Shown here in pieces: positions 25,351 through 35,718 of a stretch of DNA of 56,358 bases (the first letter of the stretch is position 1; each line of letters begins with the position of its first letter). A program made the position numbers and the translations under genes. Origin of the DNA: an uncultured Verrucomicrobia subdivision 3 bacterium (GTDB lineage Bacteria; Verrucomicrobiota; Verrucomicrobiia; Limisphaerales; UBA11358); the NCBI GenBank assembly GCA_903842235.1, contig CAIMLG010000025.1, forward strand, positions 1 through 56,358, written 5' to 3'. Under the pieces are notes generated by a model, which had not been told where the DNA came from, ran no database searches, and saw nothing but the letters and a program-made list of their open reading frames with translations.

Positions 25351-28300
25351 ATGAATCGAAGGTCGAACTTTGGACAAATTATCGCTTTATTTGCCGTTGG
25401 ACTACATTTTCTACGGCTGGTTCCTGCTGCCGGGGCGGCGGATCGCACCTGGTCTGGCGGCGGGGCTAATAACGACTGGAGCACGGCGGCCAACTGGGGC
25501 GGCACCGCGCCCGGGAACGCGGACAACCTCATTTTCAATGGAATCAGCCGGCTGGACAACAATAATAATGTCAGCGGTTTAACCGCTGGCTGGCTGCGTT
25601 TTGACAGCGCCAATTTTGCGCTCAGCGGCAATGCCTTCACCCTGAGCCCCAGCGCCGCCACCGTGATCACCAGTGCGGCGGGCACGAACACCATCAGCAA
25701 TGACCTCGTCATCAAGGAGGGCAAGTATTGGTCGGTGGCGGTTGGTTCGGAGGTGCGCCTGACCGGGGTGCTGACCAACGGCAGCGCCACCTCCTCGGTG
25801 GGCTGGATCAACCTGACCAATGGGGGAACCCTCCGCATTATGAACCAGGCCGGCAGCACGCGCGGCATGGATTTGTTCCAAGGCACCATGATTGTGGACG
25901 GCGGCACCGTGGAGGCCCGAAGCGACGGGGTTTGTTTCAAGCCGCCGACCGGTTCCACCGTGGTGGTAAGCCTGACCAACCACGGCATCCTCCGGATTGG
26001 CGGGGGGGGCAATTTCCGGATGGGCAACAACCGGACCGGCCTGGGGGCGGCGGCGGGCCCGGGTAGTCTCAGTGAGGTGGAGATGGATTCAGGCCTGGTG
26101 GAATTGTATGGCAGCGCCACCACGCTTTATCTGGGGGACAATGTCGCCAGTGCCAAGGCGGTCTTTAATCAGAATGGCGGCTTGGTGTGGGGGAGCGCCG
26201 GGAGCGGGAACGTGTTGGCGATCGGCAACGTCGCCGACGCGGACGGAACCTACAACCTCAACGGCGGCACCTTGTGGATTGCCCAGGTCATGCAGGCTAA
26301 CGCGAGCGCCACCAATGTGGTGTTTAACTTCAATGGCGGCACCTTGAAGCCGACCGCCAGTTCCACGACCTTCATGGAGGGGTTGCAGTGGGCCAAAATT
26401 TTGGCGGGGGGAGCGGTCATTGACACGACCAACTGCGACCTCACGATCAATCAAAAACTGCGGGGGACCGGCGCGCTGACCAAGCTGGGTTCGGGCACGC
26501 TGACGCTGGGCGGGGTTAATCCTTACACCGGCGGCACCGTCATCAGCAACGGCACGCTGGCCATTTCGACCTCGGCTTTGACCGGTGGGGGCGGTCTCAC
26601 CGTCGCCAATAATGCCGGGTTGAATGTGGCCTATGCCGGCAGTTCCTTGAATGCGGCGGCCTTCATCCTCGGCAATAGCGGCACGAATTTTTTGAATCTG
26701 GATCTCGGCCCGGACGGAAATCCTTATTACGCCCCGCTGGTGGTGACAGCGCTGACGGCCAACTGTCCCGTCGTCTTGAATCTCACCGGCCAGAACTTGT
26801 TTCCCGGCCAGTTTCCCCTCATTCAGTTTGCGAGCGCGACCGGTTTGAATAATTTCAAACTCGGCACCTTGCCGGCGGGCGTCACGGCCACCTTGGTGCC
26901 AACCGCGACTTCTTTGGATCTGCTGGTGCTAACCGCCACGGGCGGAATTATTCTGGGCAATGGCGGGTTTGAAAACAGCCTCAGCGGTTGGAGCACCAAT
27001 CTGAATTCCGGCGGCAGCGCGACCTTTGTGGTGACGAACAGCTTCAAGCATTATGGCAAGCAAGCGTTGATGGTCTCGGTGGACTCCCCCGGCACGGGCA
27101 CGAAGTCGGTGCAGTTGGTGCACTCGGCGTTTGCCGCCAGCCCGGATGATACCTATGTGCTGCGGTTCTGGGCGGCGGGCAATGAGGCGCAATACGCCAA
27201 GCTCGGGGTCAATTTGATCGGGGCCGACCCGGCATACCCGCAAATTCCCTTCCGGATTTCCACCAATGACAACAATGGGTTCATGGAATATCGCTATGCG
27301 TTTCGGGCGGCCGGCGACGTGCAGGTCAGCTTCAGCTTCCAGACCTTGAACACGTATTACCTGGATGACGTGGAGGTGCTGGATCTGAACCACCCCCATG
27401 GCTTTGACGTGCCGCTGACCTACCTCTGGCAATGGGGCCAGTGGGAGTATTCCAAAACGAATAGCAATGGCTGGACGGGCGGCGACAACAACAAATCGGT
27501 GGCCTTGCCGGACGGCAGCGTCCTTTGGCTCTTCAACGATTCCACAACGTCGGCGCTGAACTTCTATTCGAATATTCGCGGCGGTTCGGGCGGGCCGCGC
27601 AATGCGGCGGTGAAGCAGGTGGGGACGAATCTTTACCCGCTCATCCGGGGCGGGAGCGTGGGGAACAGCTTTTTTCCGCCGTCCACCAATGGCAATCTGT
27701 ATTGGATTGGGGATGGCGTGGTGGAGAGCAACCAGGTGAAGGTGCTCATCACGGACTGCGATGCGTCGCTGCTGGCGCGGGTGGGGACGGGGATTGCGAC
27801 GCTGGCGCTGCCGGATTGCACGCTGGCTGGCATTACCAAAGTGACTGCGCCGGGGGCCGATGATTACAACCAGATTTTGCCGGGCGACGACGGTTATTAT
27901 TACATTTATTGGGGGGGCGCACATGGCCCGCACGCCGGTGGGAGCGCTGGACGACAGCGCCGCGTGGCGGTTCTGGGACGGCTCCACCTGGCAAACGGAT
28001 CACACGCTGGCCGTCAAGAGTGCCACCCTGAGCTCGCCTTGGTCCATGACGCGCCTCGGCCCGGGCAATTTCGTATCGGTGTGTTTCCCGTCGCTGAATT
28101 TCACGACGATTCATGCGCAATTTGCGACGTCGCCCCAAGGGCCGTGGACCGACCAGCTCCCAGTCTTTAAAACCGAGAATGAAGCGGGCGAGATGAATTA
28201 CATGGCCACCATCTGCGCCGGCACGGGCAAGGCGGGCGTCTATTCCATTGGCTATTCGGACAACGGTTATCCGGACTATCTGGGCAAGATCGGCAACGAC

Positions 28301-30190
28301 AAAGGTTTTTACAATCCGCACCATGTCCAGGTGAACCTGCTGCAGTTGTCGCCCTACACGCCGTTTCCGGTGGGCGAAAGCTACCGGATGATTGGAACGC
28401 TGATTGGCACCACCGGCACCGCCACCGGCAGCAACACCCGCGACAAGGTGTTCGATGACAATTTGAGCACCTATTTTGATGCGCCGACCGCGTCCGACGC
28501 CTGGGTGGGTTACGACCTGGGCGCCGGAAATCAAAAGGTGGTTTCCGTGGTGCGCTTCGCGCCGCGCAGCAACAATGCCGGCCGGATGGTGGGCGGCCAG
28601 TTTCAAGGGGCCAACCGCGCGGACTTTAGCGATGCCGTCACGCTTTACCCGATTTCACTCCAACCGCTGGACGGTTTCTTTACGACCGTGAATCTACAGA
28701 ATAACACCGCCTATCGCTACCTCCGCTATCTCGGCCCTCCGGGAGGTTTTTGTAACGTGGCGGAAATCCGGTTCTACGGGGCGCCGCTGCCGGGCATTCC
28801 GGGCGCGGTTACGGCGACTCCGGGAGACCAGCAGGCGACCGTGTCGTGGGGGGCGGTCGTGGGGGCGACCAGCTATAATGTGAAGCGGGCCACCAATCCG
28901 AACGGGCCGTTTTTCAACCTGGCCCAGAACGTGACCAACGCCAGTTGCTTAGATGCCCATCTGGCCAACGCCATTACTTACTACTATGTCGTTTCGGCGC
29001 TCACGCTCGCCGTGGAAAGCAGCAATTCCACCCTGGCCAGCGTGATTCCGTTGGGTCCGCCTGCTGCGCCGCAAAATGTTTTGGCGCTGGCCGGGACCAA
29101 TCACGCGGTGACGTTGAGCTGGTCAACCGACCCTAACTCCGCCGGGTTTGTGGTCCAGCGCGCCCCCGTCAGCGGGGGACCTTATGTGCCCGTGGCGGTC
29201 AGTGGATCGGGTGCCTGCACGAATACGGGTTTGAACAATGGCGTCATATACTACTACGTCATCCAAGCGACGAATTCAGCGGGTGTCAGTTCAAATTCCG
29301 TCGAGGTGTTTGCCCGGCCGGGCGACTATGGCAGCTGGGTGCGGGCCAGCGGGCCGGCCGCCTATTGGCCGCTGGATGAGACCAGCGGCTTGATTGCGGG
29401 GGATGTGATGGGCGCCAACGACGGGACCCACAGTGCGAACGTGGGGCTGGGCGCGGCCGGGGCGGGGGGCGACGGCTTTGGTCCGGCGCACCGCGCGGCG
29501 CAATACAACGGCACGGACGCTTATTCGCAAATTCCCAATCTCCTTGGCGCAACCAATTTCACGATCACGCTCTGGGTAAAAACCACGAACAATGCCACCG
29601 GGGCCAATTGGTATAATGGCCTTGGTCTGGTGGATGGCGAAATGGCAGGCCCGGCCAATGATTTCGGGACGACCGTGCTCAGCAACCGGTTCGCCTTTGG
29701 AGTGGGGAATGCGGACATCACGCTGCTTTCGGCCCAGGTCATCAATGACGGCGGATGGCACTTCCTGGCGGCCACGCGGAATTCGGGATCGGGCGCCCTG
29801 ACGGTTTATGTGGACGGGGCGCCGGACGGCACCCGGGCTGGTCCCGCCGGCGCCCGCACGGCGGCAACCAACTTGCGCATTGGCAGCCTGCAAACCGGTG
29901 TTGCCGGACGCTTTTTGAACGGCGCGATTTCCGATGTGGCGGTTTTCAACCAAGCCATGAGCCCGCCGCAGGTGAACCAGCTTTATCGCGCGGGCGCCGG
30001 GATTTTCTATGACCTCGCTTTGACCTATGCCATGAGCGGCACCAACGGGTCTTTGACGTGGCCGGGGGGCGGCCAGTTGATGTCAGCCACGAACGTGGCG
30101 GGTCCGTGGACGCTGGTGAATTCAGCGGCTTCGCCGTTTTCTGTGCCGCCGGGCGAAAAGCAAAAGTTCTTCCGGGTTCAGGTGGAATGA
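25351..30190 (+). CDS. Giant secreted beta-strand-repeat/DUF5005-like/discoidin/Fn3/LamG protein, broken by a frameshift
   Basis: Two overlapping frames make one ~1612-residue product. Frame one runs from 25351 to the G7 run at 27911-27917. Deleting one G joins YIYWG to AHMARTPVGALDDS in the second frame, which ends at 30190. Domain order: signal peptide, beta-helix-like N-terminus (to ~400) with one autotransporter-associated repeat (LGSGTLTLGG...SNGTLAIS), carbohydrate-binding-like GGFENSLSGWSTN region, DUF5005-like domain (YLWQWGQWEYSKTNSNGWTG) spanning the shift, F5/8 discoidin-type region, two Fn3 domains, LamG/concanavalin domain (AAYWPLDETSGL, LRIGSLQTG) and a C-terminal module ending KFFRVQVE. 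It probably binds or processes polysaccharide at the cell surface. The shift may be a sequencing error, phase variation or decay. Confidence 0.75.
27911..27917 (+). other. G7 homopolymer at the frameshift
   Basis: Seven consecutive Gs split the reading frame of the DUF5005-like region. Six would restore continuous homology-like sequence (YIYWGAHMARTP). It is a classic site for slippage or a base-count error. Confidence 0.8.
29050..30190 (+). repeat. Diverged ~1.1-kb duplicated C-terminal module, copy 1
   Basis: It encodes Fn3, LamG and terminal beta module (APQNVLALAGTNHAVTLSWS to FFRVQVE). The same order and many identical residues recur at 33190-34329 in the next gene (APQNLAALAGTNHTVALSWS to FYRVQVE). 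This is an old duplication or module transfer. Confidence 0.75.
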
Positions 30191-30219
30191 AAATTTAAAC
30201 GGTTGAATATTTTTTTATT

Positions 30220-33200
30220 GTGAATATCGCTGATTGTTTTAGCCAAGTTCTCCTCCCCGCCATGCTGCTGGGGCTGACCGGTTCGGCCCTTGGGGCGGGG
30301 CCGGTGACGCAGCCGTTGACGAATGGGTGGAAGCTGGCGCGGACGCCCGACGTGGCCCAGACCGGCGCCCAGGTTTCGCTGGCCTCCTTCAATGCCAGTT
30401 CCTGGGTGGATGCCGTGGTGCCGGGGACGGTCCTGACGGCCTACGAGCGGGCGGGACTAATTCCGGATCCCTACTATTCCACCAACATGCAGGCCCTACA
30501 GCAGTCGAAATATTACGACACCAATTTTTGGTATCGGAATGCCTTCTCCGTGCCCGCCAGTTATGCCGGGCAAAAAATCTGGCTGAACTTCGATGCGGTA
30601 AACTGGTATTCGGACATCTACGTCAACGGCACCAAGCTGGGCAGCCTGAACGGGCCGTTCAAGCGGGGCAAATTCGACATCACCGCCCTCGTTACCACCG
30701 GGAGCACCAATTGCGTGGCCGTGCTGCTCTACTGGTGCAACGGCGACGTGCCGAACACGCCCACGTTCATCGCCGTCAACAGTTGGGATTTCATGCCGGC
30801 GATTCCCGGGCGGGATGTGGGGCTGTATCAGGACGTCTACCTCACCACCTCCGGTTCGGTTAAACTTGTGGATCCGTATCTGAAGACCGATTTACCGCTG
30901 CCCAACACTTCGCCGGCCAGCTTGACCTTGAGCGTGTCGTTGACGAATACCAGCGCGAGCGCCGTGAGCGGGACGCTCTCTGGCACCATCCATCCGGAAG
31001 GCATCGCGTTTCAGACCAACCTGACCGTCAAAGCCAATGCCTTGACCAATTTTACCTTCACCCCGGGTTCGCTGTCCCAGTTGGCAATTACCAATCCGGC
31101 TTTATGGTGGCCCAATGGCTATGGCCCGCAAAACCTGCACACGCTGACCTTGAGCTACCAGGTTGGCAGCACGGTTTCCGACACGCAGAGCTTCAATTTT
31201 GGCATCCGGGAATATTCGTATGACACCACCGGCAACCCGCTGCAGGTTTCCTGCAACGGCGTGAAAATCCTGTGCAAGGGCGGCAACTGGGGCATGCCGG
31301 ATGCCATGCTGAAATACACCCCCGCGCAACTCGACACGGCCGTCCGGCTGCATCACGAAATGAACTTCACGATGATCCGGTGCTGGCATGGCACCGCCGA
31401 CCTGGCCGGGTTTTACGACGCCTGTGACAAATACGGGATCATGGTTTGGGACGAGTTCTGGCTGAACGGGTCCAATTACGGCCTAGGGCCGACGAATGCG
31501 CCGCTGTTCAAGACCAACGTCATCGACAAGATCATCCGGTTGCGCAACCGCGCCTGCCTGGCGTTGTATTGCGGTGAGAACGAGGCCGATCCGGGCACTT
31601 CCCTCGATAACTTTTTCACCAATGCCATCGCCACGCTGGACGGCACCCGGCTGTTTTTCCCGGCTTCCAATGCCAAGCCCGTGCATGGCGGCGGGCCGTA
31701 TGCGGTGCAAGATCCTTACTGGTATTACACTGTGAATTTCAATTCGGCGAACGGCTTCACTTCGGAGATCGGGCTGCCATCGATCCCCCCGTTGGAGAGC
31801 CTGCAGGCGATGATGCCGGCCAGCGCCCTCTGGCCGATCGGCAACGCCAACTGGCAGTTCCACGATTGGGATGCCGATATCGGCAACAAGGGGCTCGGTG
31901 ATTACACCGGCGCCATCAACAGCCGTTACGGAACGGCGACGGACATCACCAACTTTTGCGAGAAGGCGCAATATTTGAACCAGGAGACCTACAAGGCGAT
32001 CTTTGAATCGTGGAACGCGAAGCTGTGGAACGATTGCAGCGGGGTCTTGCTGTGGATGAGCCAGCCGGCATGGCCCTCGACGATCTGGCAGACGTATGAC
32101 TGGTATTTTGAAACGGGCGGGGCGTATTACGGCAGCCGGAAAGGCTGTGAGCCGATCCACATCCAGTGGGATCACGACAACGGGTCGGTCAAGGTGGTCA
32201 ACGCCACCCCGCAGGCGTTGACCAATCTGACGGCCACCCTTCAGGTTTACAATCTCAGCGGCCCGCTCAAGTTTTCGACCAACCTCACGGCGGTCAATGT
32301 GCCGGCGGACAGCGTGCTGACCTGCGGCGGGGTGTTTGCCGGGGCGAACCTGGCGCTGAACCGGCCCGTGGCGGCTTCCTCGGAACAGAACACCAATAAC
32401 GTGGCCGCGAATGCGGTGGATGAGCTGTATGGGACGTTTGGGTTGAAGTCCACGCGGTGGGAGAGCCAATACAGCGATCCGCAATGGCTTTATGTGGATC
32501 TGGGCTCGCCGCAGAATATTGATTCGGTGGTCATCCTGTGGGAAGCCTACGGCAAATCCTACCAAATCCAGACCTCCTTGGACGCGACGAACTGGACCAC
32601 AGTGTGGAGCACCACCACGGCGGACGGCGGGTATGAAGCCTCGCATTTCCCGCCCACCGACGCGCGTTATGTGCGCATGTATGGCACGCAGCGGGGCACC
32701 GGGTGGGGCTATTCGATTTATGAATTCAAGGTGTATCCGACCGGCGCCTTCGACAACGGCATCGCCAACCTGACCAAGGTTCACTTCCTCCAGCTCCAAT
32801 TGAAGGACAGCGCCGGAACCGTGTTGTCGGACAACCGCTACTGGCGGGGGACGACGCCCTGCGATTATACCGCCCTGACCAATCTGGCCCCCGTGAGCTT
32901 GGCGGGCTATGCGACGGCCACCACCGACGGCCGCGATACCCAGGTCACGGTGGTGCTGACCAATGCCACCAGCAATGTGGCGTTTGGCAACCGGCTCAAG
33001 TTGCAGCGCACCACCACCGGGGAACGGGTGTTGCCGGCGTTTTACAGCGATAATTATTTCATGCTGTTCCCGCACGAAGCCAAGACGGTCACCATCGAGT
33101 TCGCCAATGCCGATCTGCGGGGCGATGCGCCGCGGCTGGTGCTGCAAGGGGGAAATCTGGCGCCCATGATTATGAGTGTGGTTGACCTGTCGGGCCCGCC

Positions 33201-34329
33201 CGCGGCCCCGCAGAATTTGGCGGCGTTGGCCGGAACCAATCACACGGTGGCGTTGAGCTGGTCGGCCGGCTTCAATGTCTCCGGCTATGTGGTTAAACGC
33301 GCCAGCGTCAGTGGTGGCCCTTACGCGCCCATGGCCTTAACTCCCGCGGCTGCTTATTTGGACGTCAGCCCGGTGAATGGCAGGGTTTACCACTACGTCG
33401 TTCAAGCGACCAATGAGCTGGGCGCGAGTGTTGATTCCAGCGAAGTATCCGCGCAGCCGGGCGGTTACCGCACCTGGGTGTTGGCGGCGGGGGCCCTTGG
33501 CTACTGGCCGCTCAATGAAACGAGCGGGTTGACGGCGGTGGATCTGCTGGGCGCCAACGATGGCGCCCACAGCGCCGCCGTGGTTTTAGGCGCCGCCGGG
33601 GCGACGGGCGACGGTTTTGGCCCCGTTCATTGGGCCGCCCAATACAACGGAAGCAATGCCTACACCCAAATTCCGCGATTGATTGGCGACACCAATTTCA
33701 CCATCGCCCTCTGGGTCAAAACCACGGCCACGGGCGGGACGCCCAACTGGTATCAAGGGAGGGGGTTGGTGGACGGGGAAATGGCCGGCGTGACCGATGA
33801 CTTCGGCATCTCGCTGGTGGGCGGGCAGCTGGCCTTGGGCATCGGCAATCCGGACACCACGCTGCTTTCGAGCAATGTGATCAATGACGGGGCCTGGCAT
33901 TTTGTGGTGGCGACGCGGCATGCCGGGACGGGCGCGATGCAGTTGTATGTGGATGGCGCCTTGGCCGGAACGGCCACCGGGCCGGTCGGGCCGCGGACGG
34001 CGCCGGCGAATTTACGCATCGCCAGCATGCGGACCGGCGCGAGCGGGCGCTTCCTTGATGGCACCATTTCCGATGTGGCCGTGTTTGATCAGAGCCTGAC
34101 TGCCCCACAAATCAGTCGTTTGCGTCAAGCCGGGGCCGGGCTCTTTTACGATGTGACCTTGTCTGCCAATGTCGCCGGGACGAATTGCATTTTAAGCTGG
34201 CCGGGCGGTGGTAAATTGTTGGAGGCCATCGATCTCGCCGGCCCCTGGGTGCTCAGCAGCGGGACGAATTCTCCGCAACGGATCACCCCCAGCGGAAAGC
34301 AAAAATTCTACCGCGTTCAGGTCGAATAA
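30220..34329 (+). CDS. Secreted GH2 glycosidase (beta-mannosidase/exo-glucosaminidase type) with discoidin, Fn3 and LamG modules
   Basis: The protein has 1369 residues from a GTG at 30220, with a signal peptide (LLPAMLLGLTGSALGA). The GH2 core has a sugar-binding domain (ASSWVDAVVPGTVLTAYERA, FWYRNAFSVP), an immunoglobulin-like domain, and a TIM barrel with ALYCGENEADPG (acid/base, ~452) and FTSEIGLPSIPP (nucleophile, ~516). It most resembles exo-beta-D-glucosaminidase and endo-beta-mannosidase members. The exact sugar is undecided. An F5/8-type domain (~705-850: NLALNRPVAASSEQNTNN), an Fn3 domain and a LamG domain follow. The last ~380 residues are closely related to the C-terminus of the preceding gene, ending KFYRVQVE. 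The gene begins 29 bp after that gene. Confidence 0.88.
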   Translation: MNIADCFSQVLLPAMLLGLTGSALGAGPVTQPLTNGWKLARTPDVAQTGAQVSLASFNASSWVDAVVPGTVLTAYERAGLIPDPYYSTNMQALQQSKYYDTNFWYRNAFSVPASYAGQKIWLNFDAVNWYSDIYVNGTKLGSLNGPFKRGKFDITALVTTGSTNCVAVLLYWCNGDVPNTPTFIAVNSWDFMPAIPGRDVGLYQDVYLTTSGSVKLVDPYLKTDLPLPNTSPASLTLSVSLTNTSASAVSGTLSGTIHPEGIAFQTNLTVKANALTNFTFTPGSLSQLAITNPALWWPNGYGPQNLHTLTLSYQVGSTVSDTQSFNFGIREYSYDTTGNPLQVSCNGVKILCKGGNWGMPDAMLKYTPAQLDTAVRLHHEMNFTMIRCWHGTADLAGFYDACDKYGIMVWDEFWLNGSNYGLGPTNAPLFKTNVIDKIIRLRNRACLALYCGENEADPGTSLDNFFTNAIATLDGTRLFFPASNAKPVHGGGPYAVQDPYWYYTVNFNSANGFTSEIGLPSIPPLESLQAMMPASALWPIGNANWQFHDWDADIGNKGLGDYTGAINSRYGTATDITNFCEKAQYLNQETYKAIFESWNAKLWNDCSGVLLWMSQPAWPSTIWQTYDWYFETGGAYYGSRKGCEPIHIQWDHDNGSVKVVNATPQALTNLTATLQVYNLSGPLKFSTNLTAVNVPADSVLTCGGVFAGANLALNRPVAASSEQNTNNVAANAVDELYGTFGLKSTRWESQYSDPQWLYVDLGSPQNIDSVVILWEAYGKSYQIQTSLDATNWTTVWSTTTADGGYEASHFPPTDARYVRMYGTQRGTGWGYSIYEFKVYPTGAFDNGIANLTKVHFLQLQLKDSAGTVLSDNRYWRGTTPCDYTALTNLAPVSLAGYATATTDGRDTQVTVVLTNATSNVAFGNRLKLQRTTTGERVLPAFYSDNYFMLFPHEAKTVTIEFANADLRGDAPRLVLQGGNLAPMIMSVVDLSGPPAAPQNLAALAGTNHTVALSWSAGFNVSGYVVKRASVSGGPYAPMALTPAAAYLDVSPVNGRVYHYVVQATNELGASVDSSEVSAQPGGYRTWVLAAGALGYWPLNETSGLTAVDLLGANDGAHSAAVVLGAAGATGDGFGPVHWAAQYNGSNAYTQIPRLIGDTNFTIALWVKTTATGGTPNWYQGRGLVDGEMAGVTDDFGISLVGGQLALGIGNPDTTLLSSNVINDGAWHFVVATRHAGTGAMQLYVDGALAGTATGPVGPRTAPANLRIASMRTGASGRFLDGTISDVAVFDQSLTAPQISRLRQAGAGLFYDVTLSANVAGTNCILSWPGGGKLLEAIDLAGPWVLSSGTNSPQRITPSGKQKFYRVQVE
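33190..34329 (+). repeat. Diverged ~1.1-kb duplicated C-terminal module, copy 2
   Basis: This is the counterpart of 29050-30190, inside the GH2 gene, with shared segments such as NGSNAYTQIP / NGTDAYSQIP and GRFLDGTISDVAVFDQ / GRFLNGAISDVAVFNQ. Confidence 0.75.
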
Positions 34330-34403
34330 AATCGGAGCCGGCGCGGAACGGTTTGCGACTGAAATGGTTGATTTTCTTGACGATTTCTTCCGCGCGGGCG
34401 GTC

Positions 34404-34421
34404 ATCATCGCTTCGGACGAT
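34404..34421 (+). promoter_or_regulatory. Conserved dyad ATCATCG-CTTC-GGACGAT, copy upstream of the pseudopilin
   Basis: The dyad ATCATCG N4 GGACGAT lies 38 bp before the pseudopilin ATG. Matching dyads occur upstream of both giant glycine-rich genes (51005-51022 and 55783-55800), each in the same orientation relative to its gene. It is a candidate operator. Confidence 0.6.
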
Positions 34422-34459
34422 GGACGAAAATCTTGGCCACGCTATTATAAATCAAACCC

Positions 34460-35302
34460 ATGAAGGTCCACATGCAAAATATTAACACGAAGAACGAAAC
34501 CCCGGTTCCAACCTCACTTTACGGCCGGTGCCGGGGGGCGTTTACCTTGATCGAACTGCTGGTGGTGATCGCGATCATCGCCATTTTGGCGGCGATGCTC
34601 TTGCCGGCGTTGGCCAAATCCAAAGAAACGGCCAAGCGCGCTGTTTGCAAATCAAACATGAAACAAATGTCCTTGGGGATCATTATGTTTGCGGATGACA
34701 ATCAAGGTAGATTCCCTGATGCCCAAAATCATTTGGTCTGGGTGCCGATAAATATATTCGATTATTTTTTGAATACCATGCACATGGCGACCAACTCGTT
34801 GGAATGTCCGAACTATGTGAACTATACCGATCCGGGCGCTGCTTATCTTGGCAAGCCGGAAGTGATCCCGGACAACGGGGCCAACCCAAGTCGTGGTCGG
34901 CTGGGTTTTTATGCCTTATGGGGGGTGAATACGAAGGCCGATACGCGCACGCGGGGTGGCTACCTTCCCACCGGCACGCCGGCGCCTTGGGATTCCCCCA
35001 TCACGACGTCCGACAAGGCTACGCCCTACATGGCGCTGCTGGCAGAATTGTCCGAGAAGGGCAGCGGCACGGGTGAGGCTTTTGCCCGGGCGCCGCACAC
35101 CAAAACGGGACTTAGGATTTCCCCCATCCCGTCGGGTATGTCGCCCATTGACTTGGGGCTGGAGGGTGGCAACGTGGCCGGGGTTGATGGTTCGGTGATA
35201 TGGAAGAAGGCCGCCAATATGCTGCCTCATTCGACCAAAGCATTTGCCAGCCCAGCCACCGCCGCCAATTTTACTGATACGACGGGTTTGGGATGGTGGT
35301 AG
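34460..35302 (+). CDS. Type II/IV pseudopilin (prepilin-type N-terminal methylation domain)
   Basis: The protein has 280 residues. After a positively charged leader (RCRGA) comes the prepilin peptidase motif [19 protein letters not shown], with Glu at mature position 5, then the continuous hydrophobic helix and [20 protein letters not shown]. The cleaved N-terminus is expected to be methylated and assembled into a pilus-like fibre or type II secretion pseudopilus. The C-terminal domain contains [15 protein letters not shown], a form of the H-X9-DG end found in many Verrucomicrobiota and Planctomycetota pseudopilins. No other secretion gene is adjacent, as is usual for these scattered pseudopilins. 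It carries the shared 18-bp dyad 38 bp upstream. Confidence 0.9.
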   Translation: MKVHMQNINTKNETPVPTSLYGRCRGAFTLIELLVVIAIIAILAAMLLPALAKSKETAKRAVCKSNMKQMSLGIIMFADDNQGRFPDAQNHLVWVPINIFDYFLNTMHMATNSLECPNYVNYTDPGAAYLGKPEVIPDNGANPSRGRLGFYALWGVNTKADTRTRGGYLPTGTPAPWDSPITTSDKATPYMALLAELSEKGSGTGEAFARAPHTKTGLRISPIPSGMSPIDLGLEGGNVAGVDGSVIWKKAANMLPHSTKAFASPATAANFTDTTGLGWW

Positions 35303-35718
35303 TCTGGAGCGGCCGCCGATGGATCTGAAATAACGGCGTTTTAGGAACCTGGGTTGATTCTGTCCGTTCCTGGCACCAACCGGATTGCGAGCTTAGACGC
35401 TTCGGCATTTGGAGCGCGTGGCTCCGGAAAAAACTAAGCGGATTTTGCAACGGGGTCGCTACGAATTAATGAGCATCTCCGCCTTCTCCTCCTCGGGGGT
35501 GAAGGCGTTTTTCCATTGGGATTGAGCTCGCCGCTGCGGGGGCTTTACCCGTCCACCCGCGAGCATATCCGAGGCGGTCAAGCGGCTTGGCCCTCGCTCC
35601 TCGAGTGGCGCCGGGGTAACGGGAAGACGCTAAAAAATTGATCGAGTGATGGTTTTTGAACGGTGGTGGAGTTCGGTTTGCCGCCCTTTGAAAGCCGAAC
35701 CTTTGTGCCTCATTGCTT
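35303..35718. other. Gene-free interval with terminator-like hairpin
   Basis: No plausible coding sequence is present. The interval holds one terminator-like structure at 35480-35512 and otherwise shows no repeats or RNA gene that I can identify. The promoter for the beta-strand-repeat/sulfatase gene should lie in its right half, but no strong -35/-10 pair stands out. Confidence 0.5.
35480..35512 (+). terminator. Rho-independent terminator-like hairpin
   Basis: CGCCTTC (35480-35486) and GAAGGCG (35501-35507) form a 7-bp stem with a 14-nt loop, followed by TTTTT. It lies about 180 bp after the pseudopilin stop and could end its transcript. Confidence 0.5.
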
